This document shows, one piece after another, positions 14,494 to 22,801 of a DNA stretch of 64,000 nucleotides (position 1 is the stretch's first letter; every line of letters begins with the position of its first letter). A program made the translations under genes and the position numbers. Source of the stretch: Propioniferax innocua (GTDB lineage Bacteria > Actinomycetota > Actinomycetes > Propionibacteriales > Propionibacteriaceae); the NCBI RefSeq assembly GCF_006716235.1, contig NZ_VFOR01000002.1:310001-374000 (forward strand), written 5' to 3'. Under the pieces are notes generated by a model. It was not told the DNA's origin, ran no database searches, and was given only the letters and a program-made list of their open reading frames with translations.

Positions 14494-15192
14494 TCATTGG
14501 TCGCCTCCGTCTGTCTTATCTACAGGCCACCAATGTTCGTCGTTCTTGACACATTCCGCAGCCATTCGCCGTTGCGTAACTTTGCGCTTCCCCGTGTTCA
14601 GATCATCTTCCCACTGAACAGGCTTGTCGTAGAATCGCAGCCGACCACCGTCGAACGGGCAGGTTCCTTGCATGCGAGCAAGACCGATCCTTCTACCCCA
14701 GCCAGTAAGCGCCGGGAGCCAAGACAGTGACGGGAAATGCTGGGTCTCGTTCCTTGCAACGCGACGCAGAAACATGGCTAGGGAAAAGACGACTACGAGT
14801 CCCAAGAAAACAAACGCCCAGACAGGCTGGGCCGGCTTGAGATTTCCGATACCATCCATACCGAGAAACGTGCTGACTAAAGGTTCGACAACCTTGTAGA
14901 CCGACCCAAGACTCAGGAGTCCAGAGATCACGCTGATCCAGGTGAGAACAGCAAGCGTCAAGGGGCTTCGCCAAGACCATTTCGGCTCATATGTGGCGCG
15001 GGCTTCCTGGGGCTCACCTCCCAGGTGAATGTCACCACCAGCCTGAAACACACCACCCGAGATATCGCCGCCACCGGTATCGACGTTCTGATTGGCTCCG
15101 TTATCGCTATTTCCTAGCCGCTTGCCGCACTCCGGGCAGAACCGCGCACTTTGGGGGACTTCCGCCCCGCAAGCCGTGTTCGGGCAGATCAT
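14494..15192 (-). CDS. Zinc-ribbon membrane protein with Gly-rich strand motif
   Basis: A 232-residue protein: N-terminal double-Cys zinc ribbon (MICPNTACGAEV, then CPECGKRLG), a linker NQNVDTGGGDISGGVFQAGG of the type seen in effector-associated prokaryotic proteins, two membrane segments (LTLAVLTWISVISGLLSLGS and PVWAFVFLGLVVVFSLAMFL) and a cytoplasmic tail with CPFDGGRLRFYD. Function unknown. Its ATG overlaps the stop of the ychF-like tail in repeat copy 11 by four bases (ATGA), exactly as hsdM overlaps ychF. Confidence 0.75.
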   Translation of the reverse strand: MICPNTACGAEVPQSARFCPECGKRLGNSDNGANQNVDTGGGDISGGVFQAGGDIHLGGEPQEARATYEPKWSWRSPLTLAVLTWISVISGLLSLGSVYKVVEPLVSTFLGMDGIGNLKPAQPVWAFVFLGLVVVFSLAMFLRRVARNETQHFPSLSWLPALTGWGRRIGLARMQGTCPFDGGRLRFYDKPVQWEDDLNTGKRKVTQRRMAAECVKNDEHWWPVDKTDGGDQ

Positions 15193-15236
15193 TTCTTCCC
15201 GCCAGTGGTGAATCCGCTACGGAACTCCACCGCGTT
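15189..15236 (-). repeat. ychF-terminus repeat, copy 11 (extended-tail type)
   Basis: Minus strand reads Asn-Ala-Val-Glu-Phe-Arg-Ser-Gly-Phe-Thr-Thr-Gly-Gly-Lys-Lys-stop. After the shared Val-Glu-Phe-Arg it matches the current tail of ychF (Thr-Gly-Leu-Thr-Ser-Gly-Ser-Lys-Lys-stop) rather than Phe-Asn-Val. Its stop overlaps the start of the zinc-ribbon gene and it supplies a GGCGGGAAG ribosome site. Confidence 0.85.
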
Positions 15237-15312
15237 ATGGACACTGCTTTCGTTTAGAGCACTCGAACTTGCCACCACTTGACCGACCGGATAGGACCGC
15301 GTCAAGTCTTAA

Positions 15313-16706
15313 TCACCGCGACCGCAAGGTGGTTGGAGAAGGATGACCCCACGTGGGCTGTGGTGAGCAGCGCATAGTCAGCACCGGGTAGCGCCGGGAA
15401 CCACGTCGAGATTGAGATACAGACGACCCGGCAGGGAGCGACTTCTCCCGTAAGGCACGGAGGCCCGACAGGGCCCAGTGGAGCATCGCGCACGGCGACC
15501 GGGAAAGTAGCCGGACAACTATTCCCCCGTCTCCGGACAGTTCAAGCTGTCTGGAGTTGTCATGGGGTACTCCCCACCTCCTTCGTCCGATCTCACTCAC
15601 TACATCACGCTCCAGGAAGCCGTCTCGCTCGGCTACGGCGCGTATCAGACCCTCCGGAAGTGGCGCAGAATTGCGCACCCGCTGGTCACTGATCGCCGAG
15701 TCGATACCTGCCGTCTGTGGCCCGCCGTCCGCGAGCTCGACCATGACCCTCGCGTCCTTACGCGCCAGACGCTTGGCGATGACCGTCATGACGAAATCGT
15801 CGATGGCCGCGCCCGAGCGGACGATGTGCCCTGCGCACTTGTAGCCGCGCGGTGCTCCGGTCACTTTTCTCCCGCACACCTCGCCGGTCTCCTCGTCGGC
15901 GTATCCGCACCGGTAGAGCCCGCTGCCAAGGTGCTTGCGCTTAGTCGAGCCGGATGTGTTCGTCACTCGCTCCGTATCGTCGAGGACTTGCTGAGCCTTC
16001 CACCACGTCTCGTCGTCGACGATCTGCTCCCACTGCCCCCGGATCGGCTCACCGGCGTCGTCGCGGAGGATCTGTGGCTTCCACATCCGGCGGCGCTTCC
16101 CGTCCGCCTGGGCAAGCTTCGGCGTGTACGTACTCAGCGCCGCATAGCGCGGGTTCCGCAGGATGCCCAGCACGGTCGAGGGAGACCACGGACCGTCCTC
16201 GACGATCGGCCGGGGTTCGAGGCCTTGCCGCTCGCGGGCGGCGGCGCGCTCGACACTCACGATGTGCGTGTGCTTGGGAAGAGGCGAAAGGTCATCGATC
16301 TTCTCGGAGCCGCCGAGCGCCCGCGCGAGCGAACGCAGCGACTCGGGGTGCTCGATCCTGGTGAACAGGTCGTAGATCGCCCTCACGGCCTCTGCCTCGT
16401 GGGGAATCACCTCGCCGTCTACGGCGTAGCCGAGTGGTCGCATACCCTTCGGAGCACGACCCTGCATGGCGCGCTGACGCTGGGCTGCGGACTGACGGGC
16501 GCTCTTGCGTTCCATCTCAGCACGCGCCACGGCGGCCTTGATGCGTGCATACATGCGCCCACCGTCGGTGGAGAGGTCCGCGTCACGTTGGCTGTGACGA
16601 GGGCAAGTCCGCGCAGCTCGGCGGCGTCGATCCAGTCTTCCAGCTGCCGGGGCTGCCGAGTGAGTCTGTCGAGGTCGTAGCAGATGATCGGGGACTGCTG
16701 CACGAA
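15313..16706 (-). pseudogene. Large serine recombinase, truncated and frameshifted
   Basis: Remnant of a large serine recombinase. The catalytic domain is cut away: recognisable sequence begins with SPIICYDLDRLTRQPRQLED and ITAAE-like helix up to ALVTAN. One missing base near 16585 shifts the frame, which resumes at DLSTDGGRMYARIKAAVARAEMERKS. The recombinase domain (KGMRPLGYAVDGEVIPHEAE, WSPSTVLGILRNPRYAAL) and zinc-ribbon cysteines (YRCGYADEETGEVCGRKV, YKCAGH) follow. Family similarity stops near 15700, and the remaining reading frame to 15313 is antisense to another fragment. No catalytic serine is present, so it cannot act. Probably the former integrase of the island. Confidence 0.82.
15562..15690 (+). 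pseudogene. Possible excisionase-like HTH fragment
   Basis: On the plus strand, opposite the non-homologous end of the recombinase frame, the sequence reads MGYSPPPSSDLTHYITLQEA then VSLGYGAYQTLRKWRR. This resembles the first helix-turn-helix of MerR/excisionase-type proteins found with integrated elements. After about 15690 the similarity stops and the frame runs antisense to the recombinase. If correct, two truncated genes meet tail to tail at a deletion junction here. Confidence 0.3.
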
Positions 16707-16930
16707 CAGGTGACAGTGGTTAGTCACGCAGCCTGAATAGCTGGCGTGGTCATGATTGTCTCGAACTCGAGCTGGACCCCCGACCAAGCCACGAGTGCCC
16801 CCATTCTTTAGGGCGTTGTCCCACGTCAGGTCCTATTTCCCTGTCGAAGCGGTGTGAGGGGTAGAGGAGCTCGTTGAGCGTGTAATGGTCAAAGGCGGTG
16901 AAGCCCTCTACTCCGACGGCGACACCGCGA

Positions 16931-18133
16931 TCAAGCTTTGGCACGCCCAGCCGACAACATGAGCCGGTTTGCGTAGCCGATGAGACTGGTGACCAACATG
17001 AGAACCTGGATGCAGTTGCGCTTACTGAACTGACGCGAGGAGACGCCATGCACGCTCGCATGGCGCGAGTAGTAGTTCGGCACCTTGTCGCCCTTGTGCT
17101 TCCAGAACTGCTCGTGGGCGTTCCAGATCGGCAGCCAGACCATCGCCTCGTGGACACCCATCTCGTCGATGGCGGCCGGCACGTCCGCGCCCTTCTTCCG
17201 ATTCGTGATGAGGCGTCGGGCGGCCTGGTCGGGGTAGAAGCGGTAGATGAGCGTGTCGAGCGTGACGGTGAACATCGCCTGGGCCGAGCGGAAGTGTCCA
17301 GAACGCATCGCGCCGAGCCCGTCGAGTACGAACTTCAGCTCGTCGCCGACTACGTCGCGGTTCGCCTGCTCAAGAACGGTAGCGCAGTCGTCGGTGATCG
17401 ACTCGTAACAGTCACCCAGCACCCGCCGACGGCCCGAGCGGTCCTGTGCCCGGAGCAGGCGGAGCACTGTGCGGCCGCGAGGCACCAGGTAGAGCGGGAT
17501 GCCCTCCTGCTCGAGGAACTCATGCACTTGATAGGCCTTGATCTCGTCTGCGTGGCTCCTCAGATTAGGCGGGAGGAGCGCCCGGTTGAACCCGCGCAGC
17601 ATCTGCGGGTCGAAGAGCGGCTTCAGGGAGCCGCGCAGCCCCTCGAGCATCGCGGCCTGCTGGCTCGCGATCTGCTTGAGCATCGGCTCGATCGCTGGGC
17701 TGACTCCGACGCCCTTCAGCGTCGGAAAGTCGATCATCGGCCCCGTGAACGTCGGTAGGCTCGCCACGATCGACGCCACCTGCGACTTGACCCGCTCGTT
17801 GTACGGCTCGAGCGCATTCTTGACCAGCGCGTCGTAGTCAGGCAGCGCCGACTTCATCTGCTCCTGGAGGCGCCGGTTCAACGGCCCCATGATGTCCCGC
17901 GCGTACGCCGAGGGGTCCGGGAGCATCGCCTTCATCTGCTCTCGGATAGGCGCGAGCATGTTGGCAACGGTGACGTCGATGTTGGGCATCAAAGACTGCG
18001 CGAACCTTGGCGACAGTCGAAGCCTCACCCCGTCGTCCGCAGCAGAGTCTCCGTCTTGCTCGCTCTCCGAGTTGCGTTCCCTCTCTTGGGCGGGCTCGAG
18101 ATCGTCCTCACGGTCATCGTCGTCGCGTGTCAT
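16931..18133 (-). CDS. HEPN-motif protein associated with type I restriction locus
   Basis: A 400-residue soluble protein. Residues 1-35 are acidic and disordered. A long helical part follows (ALPDYDALVKNALEPYNERV and similar). The C-terminal third is predicted helical and ends KVPNYYSRHASVHGVSSRQF then CIQVLMLVTSLIGYANRLML. R357-x4-H362 (RHASVH) followed by Gly fits HEPN ribonuclease motifs of abortive-infection type proteins. It lies 85 bases behind hsdR on the same strand, so it is likely part of the restriction operon. Ribonuclease-based back-up defence is an inference. No family name can be given confidently. Confidence 0.75.
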   Translation of the reverse strand: MTRDDDDREDDLEPAQERERNSESEQDGDSAADDGVRLRLSPRFAQSLMPNIDVTVANMLAPIREQMKAMLPDPSAYARDIMGPLNRRLQEQMKSALPDYDALVKNALEPYNERVKSQVASIVASLPTFTGPMIDFPTLKGVGVSPAIEPMLKQIASQQAAMLEGLRGSLKPLFDPQMLRGFNRALLPPNLRSHADEIKAYQVHEFLEQEGIPLYLVPRGRTVLRLLRAQDRSGRRRVLGDCYESITDDCATVLEQANRDVVGDELKFVLDGLGAMRSGHFRSAQAMFTVTLDTLIYRFYPDQAARRLITNRKKGADVPAAIDEMGVHEAMVWLPIWNAHEQFWKHKGDKVPNYYSRHASVHGVSSRQFSKRNCIQVLMLVTSLIGYANRLMLSAGRAKA

Positions 18134-18218
18134 CGCACTCTCCTGGTCGCCACGCTCGCTCGAACCGACGTTGCATCATCGAGACCGTTGTCGGCACTTT
18201 CGGAAACTCTTGTGCGTT

Positions 18219-21200
18219 TCACGTCGCTGAGTCGGTGACACCCAGTTGTGCGGCCACTTGAGAGGCGAAGGTCGGATCGACGTGGATGCGGGCGACGACG
18301 TCGTCAGCGATCTTGTCCACATCAAGAGGCCCGTCTGGGCCGTCGTACTCCACCGACTGCGCGGGCCACTGGAAATCGACCCGCGGGGTGTAGGCGCTCT
18401 CTCCGTCGTCGCCGTAGGCGGTGAGGACATGATCAAAGACAAGTCGCACCTTCGAGGAGAAGATGTCAAGTGTGTAGGGTGTCTCGGGCAGCTCTTGGTC
18501 TAGGACTCGTCGGATCGTGCTGTCGACGTCATTCATCACGTCGACCTTTCGTCGCCAGTCTTGGACTAGTTTGTCGTGGAGATGTTCCAGCAGCTTCTTC
18601 GCGCTGGCCTTCACCGTGTCACGCTCGTCGTCGGTGAGCACAGGATCGGGCTGGGTCAGCAGATCGAAGAGTGCTAGCTCTTCCTCGGTCATCCCCTCAC
18701 GAGCCGACCGTTCCTCCTCCTTGGTCAGGTTCTGCGACAGCTCGATCAAGCGTCGCAGGTACTCGTCGATGTTCACGCTGCCGGAGTTGTAGTCGTCGAT
18801 CAGCTGCTCGATCCGCTCGACGAGTTCGTACCGGGTGGGGTTACGGGTCGCCGAGACGATGGCCTGCTGGCGGAGCAGTTGCGCCAGCCGGTCCGTCTCG
18901 GCTCGCTTACGACCAGCGAACTTGGTCGCGAGGCCCTCGAAGTCGATCAAAGACAGATCGATCAGCGGGTCTGGCTTGGTGCCTTCGGCAGCGGCGCGAA
19001 TGACGTACTCCTCGGCACCCACTGACCGGTCAAGCAGGGCGTCCACCGCATCCGCCACCGTCCCGAGGTCGGCCTCGGGTGGCCGCGTGACTTCGGAGAT
19101 GCGTTCGGCGAGAACACGTATTGCTGCCACGTTGCGCTGCTGGCCTGCTGCGCTCGGATCTGGCAGGAGGGCCTTGAAGAGTTTTCGGATCTGCCGTGCC
19201 TTCTGTTGGAAGTCGTTGCGGATCTCTTCATCCACCAGGAGCGCCTCGACTGCAGCATCGCGTTTGGCGACATGGTCGAATCCCTCCGCATCCCTCATCG
19301 TCGCGAGATCGACTCCGACACTGGAGCAGAAGGTGAACAAGTCGGCCACAGCTGCATCCAGCTCACCCGCGAGTGCATCGATGATCTCGATGGGCGACTC
19401 GACGGCGTTCGCGGCACCGTAGATCGCCAGGGCCTTCTCCAGGTTTCGGAAAACGCCGACGTAGTCAACGATCAGGCCATTGTCCTTCTCCGGGAATACG
19501 CGGTTCGCACGGGCGATCGTCTGCATCAACGTGTGGTTGCGCATCGGGCGATCGAGATAGATCGTCGAGACACTCGGCGCGTCAAAACCGGTCATCCACA
19601 TCGCGCAGACAAACACCAGTCGCAGCGGGTCCTCGGCGTCCTTGAACTTCTCCGCTAAGTCCTCGCGGTTCATCCGCTCACGGTGCGGCCGAATGTCCAG
19701 CCCGAGGTCGTCGAGCATCTTCAACTCGTTCTGGCTCTGCGAGACGACCACAGCCATGTCGGTGGTCTCCATGAGCTCGATCCGCGAGGCGAGCCATGGC
19801 CGCTCAAGCTCCGGTAGTGCGTCGTGCTCGGCTTTCAATGCCGCCAAGTGCTCGCCCCAGGCCTCCTGGACGAGGTTGTACATGCGGACGGCAGCAGCCT
19901 TGTCGAGCCCGACGTACATTGCTTTACCACTGAACCCGCGCCCTACGAAGTGTGCGACAAGGTCCCTGGCAAGCGTCTTCAATCGCTCCGGGCGGGTGAG
20001 CAACGTGTACTGCGTGCCGAAGTCACGGGCCAACTGGCCTTCTGCGTCCTCGTCGAGCTCAGCATCCTCGAGAATAGCCTCGAGTTCGTCGGAGAAGTTT
20101 TCGTTGGTGAGCTGAAGTTCGGGAATGCGGTTCTCATAATAGAGCGGGACCGTCGCGCCATCTTCAATGGCATCACGGAAGTTATAGACGCTGACGTAAT
20201 TACCAAACTGCTCGCGCGTCACCTGCTCTTCACCCTCGATCAGCGGGGTGCCGGTGAAGCCCATCATCGACGCGTTCGGCAGCGCCGTGCGCATGTTCAG
20301 CGCGAGAGTGTCGTACTGACTGCGGTGCGCTTCATCGGTGATCACGATAACGTCGGAGCGGGTCGAGAGCACCGGCATCTGCCGCTCCCCCAGTGCCTTG
20401 GACGGCTGGAACTTCTGGATGAGTGTGAATACGTAACGGTGATCGGCTGCAAGCAATTCACGCAGGTGGGCGACGGACTGCGCGTGCACCCGGGCCTCTG
20501 GCGAGATAGCTCCGGCGTCGGCGAACTCACCATGCAGCTGAGTATCCAGTTCCGTGCGGTCGGTGACCATGACGAATGTCCAATTGCCCGGTACTTGGCG
20601 CAGCACCTTCTGCGTGAACCACAGCATCGACAGCGATTTTCCGGAGCCCTGAGTGTGCCAGAATACCCCGAGGCGCTTATCCTGGTCGGCCCGGGCCCGA
20701 TGCAGATTCTCGATCGCCGCGTTGACACCGAGGAATTGGTGAGATCGCGCGAGCACCTTGATCAGACCACCAGGCCGCTCCATGTACGCGACGAAGTTCT
20801 CCAGCAGGTCAAGCAGGACGGACGGATCGCAGGTACCTCGAAGCGCAGTCTCCAGAGCGACCACACCGCGGGTGCCGTGGGCGTCGATGACCTTCCAGTC
20901 GTTGAAGAACTCCCACGGCGCGTAAGTTGACCCGACCTTCGCCTGGCTTCCATTGGACAGCAGCACGAAGCAGTTAGGGATGAATAGCTGCGGAATCGTG
21001 TCTCGGTAGTCGGTCAGGTTGTCGTCGTAGGCCGCCTTGACCGACTCGTTGGGCTCCTTGAATTCCATCAGCACCAGCGGTACCCCGTTGACGAACAGCG
21101 CCAGATCCAGCCGCCGGCTGTGCAGGTTGCCCTTGACCCACATCTGCTGAACCGCCAAGAAGTCATTGTTCGATGAATCCTTGAAGTCGAGGAACCGTAA

Positions 21201-21551
21201 GGCCTCCATCTGCTTCACGCCCTGGTCGTCAACCCACTCCGCCAGATAGCCGTCACGCAGCAGATCATAGACTTCCCGATTGGCGCGGACGGGGTCCATG
21301 GCCGATCGGTCCTTGGTGAGGACCTCAACGGCCTCATCGATCGAGGTATCGGGCACATACTCGGGGTTGAGCTTGCGCATAGCAAGCCGCAGCCGGTGAA
21401 CGAGCACGGCATCGCGTTGGGAGTCGCGCCCCAGGCTGCCCCCGGGTCCCAGGATCTCCTGGAAGGCGTCGACTGGAGTCCAGCCGAGCTCCACCAGAAG
21501 CTCGATGCTCGGCTTCTCGACGTACCAGTACTCCGGGCCCGTGGGAGTCAT
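18219..21551 (-). CDS. hsdR: Type I restriction endonuclease subunit R
   Basis: Motor and nuclease subunit, 1110 residues, full length. The N-terminal PD-(D/E)xK nuclease is visible as RRLDLALFVNGVPLVLMEFKEP (Asp149, Glu163, Lys165). The SF2 helicase follows with Walker A HTQGSGKS (302-306), DEAH box ITDEAHRSQYD (406-409), TGTPL, and motif VI-like MRNHTLMQTIARANR. It translocates DNA and cuts remote from unmethylated target sites in complex with HsdM and HsdS. The start overlaps the hsdS stop by four bases, so M-S-R are translated as one unit. Confidence 0.96.
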   Translation of the reverse strand: MTPTGPEYWYVEKPSIELLVELGWTPVDAFQEILGPGGSLGRDSQRDAVLVHRLRLAMRKLNPEYVPDTSIDEAVEVLTKDRSAMDPVRANREVYDLLRDGYLAEWVDDQGVKQMEALRFLDFKDSSNNDFLAVQQMWVKGNLHSRRLDLALFVNGVPLVLMEFKEPNESVKAAYDDNLTDYRDTIPQLFIPNCFVLLSNGSQAKVGSTYAPWEFFNDWKVIDAHGTRGVVALETALRGTCDPSVLLDLLENFVAYMERPGGLIKVLARSHQFLGVNAAIENLHRARADQDKRLGVFWHTQGSGKSLSMLWFTQKVLRQVPGNWTFVMVTDRTELDTQLHGEFADAGAISPEARVHAQSVAHLRELLAADHRYVFTLIQKFQPSKALGERQMPVLSTRSDVIVITDEAHRSQYDTLALNMRTALPNASMMGFTGTPLIEGEEQVTREQFGNYVSVYNFRDAIEDGATVPLYYENRIPELQLTNENFSDELEAILEDAELDEDAEGQLARDFGTQYTLLTRPERLKTLARDLVAHFVGRGFSGKAMYVGLDKAAAVRMYNLVQEAWGEHLAALKAEHDALPELERPWLASRIELMETTDMAVVVSQSQNELKMLDDLGLDIRPHRERMNREDLAEKFKDAEDPLRLVFVCAMWMTGFDAPSVSTIYLDRPMRNHTLMQTIARANRVFPEKDNGLIVDYVGVFRNLEKALAIYGAANAVESPIEIIDALAGELDAAVADLFTFCSSVGVDLATMRDAEGFDHVAKRDAAVEALLVDEEIRNDFQQKARQIRKLFKALLPDPSAAGQQRNVAAIRVLAERISEVTRPPEADLGTVADAVDALLDRSVGAEEYVIRAAAEGTKPDPLIDLSLIDFEGLATKFAGRKRAETDRLAQLLRQQAIVSATRNPTRYELVERIEQLIDDYNSGSVNIDEYLRRLIELSQNLTKEEERSAREGMTEEELALFDLLTQPDPVLTDDERDTVKASAKKLLEHLHDKLVQDWRRKVDVMNDVDSTIRRVLDQELPETPYTLDIFSSKVRLVFDHVLTAYGDDGESAYTPRVDFQWPAQSVEYDGPDGPLDVDKIADDVVARIHVDPTFASQVAAQLGVTDSAT

Positions 21552-22801
21552 TCCGCCACCTGCCTCGCGACCAACGCATCAAGATCTAGCGTCGAGATAT
21601 CGATCTGTCCTGTGACCAGCTTCGGCAGTAGGAGATCTCGGAGCGCGGCGAGACGGGAGCACTCATTGCGCAGCCTCCAGCTCAGATCGTGCATTGGAGA
21701 CACCTTGTCAGCAAACGCCGCGTCGACGGCGACATCGGGGACGACAATCGGAGCTTCCTCAAAGTCCTTCGCTCGAACCGCGGGATACGCCGACCCGGTT
21801 GCACGCCCGACGAGCCAGTCTGAGAACGCTGTCGCCGATGATGTCTCGAAGAGGAAATCCGGTGAGACCGTCGATGGGGTCAGCACCGCCAACCCAGTCG
21901 ATGCGATCCAGTCGCTATCGGGAGCAACGAGCAGAGCGTGCGCTCTACGGTTGGGCCGCACGGTTGCCCATACAGTGTCGCCAGGGCTCACAACTCGACG
22001 AGCCCTGCCGGGTGCACTCGAGCCGCCAATAGCCTCCAGCTCGCCGATGTGGCGCTCCGAGAGAGCCGAGATATCGAGGTATCGGAATACCTCGTCACCA
22101 CCTGGTTTACGAGAAGAGCCATTAACTGTGGCGATGGCGGCAAGGGGTTGGACCTCCCATCCATCGGGTATCAGGCCGAGGGCCGAGTCGACCATGGGCA
22201 CGCCCTCGTGGCCGGGGTAACGGAACTTCACGAACCACTCGCGGTAGATGGCCCGCGCCATCTTCTCCAGCACCTCGATCCGCCGCCGGTTGTTCTCGAT
22301 CAATTCGTCGATGGAACGAAGGATCGCTCCGATGCGTTGCTGAGTCGCCAGGGCAGGGACGGCCAGCTTGAAGGGTTTGATCAGTTGCTGACTCAGATTC
22401 TGCTGAGCGGCACCATGCGCGTTCCCGACGAGGCGCTCGCGGGCACCCGCAAGCGCGTAGTAGAGGAAGCGAGCGTCCGCCTCTTTGGGGTCGGTGACCA
22501 TCGCGCAGATAGCCTGATTGACGGTCGCTTCGACGCCCAGCCAGCCCAGCTGGCCCACGTTTGCCCCGTACATGGCCAACAGTACGGTGTCGGGTGGAAG
22601 CAGTTTTGCGGAGGATCTCTCGAGTCCGGCCTCAGAGATGTGCTCCTCGGTCGTAGCGATCCGTGCCCCAATCAACTCCTGCGACTTGACCCAGGGAATA
22701 CCTTCATCGGTATAGTAGTCGGCTCGCTTGCGACTGGGAGTCCCGCCACTGGTCACTCGAGAACACAGTGCCTCGACTGCTACCTCACGCCACTCGCTCA
22801 T
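21548..22801 (-). CDS. hsdS: Type I restriction specificity subunit S
   Basis: Specificity subunit of 417 residues that chooses the bipartite DNA target for both methylation and cutting. Two target-recognition domains are visible: the first ends LAVPALATQQRIGAILRSID followed by the conserved helix ENNRRRIEVLEKMARAIYREWF, and the second starts GLIPDGWEVQPLAAIATVNG and ends in a helix with LRNECSRLAALRDLLLPKLV. The variable domains set the target, which cannot be read from sequence. Coupled to hsdM upstream and hsdR downstream by ATGA-type overlaps. Confidence 0.95.
   Translation of the reverse strand: MSEWREVAVEALCSRVTSGGTPSRKRADYYTDEGIPWVKSQELIGARIATTEEHISEAGLERSSAKLLPPDTVLLAMYGANVGQLGWLGVEATVNQAICAMVTDPKEADARFLYYALAGARERLVGNAHGAAQQNLSQQLIKPFKLAVPALATQQRIGAILRSIDELIENNRRRIEVLEKMARAIYREWFVKFRYPGHEGVPMVDSALGLIPDGWEVQPLAAIATVNGSSRKPGGDEVFRYLDISALSERHIGELEAIGGSSAPGRARRVVSPGDTVWATVRPNRRAHALLVAPDSDWIASTGLAVLTPSTVSPDFLFETSSATAFSDWLVGRATGSAYPAVRAKDFEEAPIVVPDVAVDAAFADKVSPMHDLSWRLRNECSRLAALRDLLLPKLVTGQIDISTLDLDALVARQVAE

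Noticed and set aside
4569-15236. A classical integron with attC sites
   Set aside because: There is no integron-type tyrosine integrase, the repeats do not show the usual GTTRRRY core box, and they clearly encode the YchF C-terminus. The comparison with integrons is by organisation only.
16750-16930. Coding remnant between recombinase and HEPN protein
   Set aside because: A short minus-strand frame (GVEGFTAFDHYTLNELLYPS) looks protein-like but has no start and no family I recognise; left unannotated.
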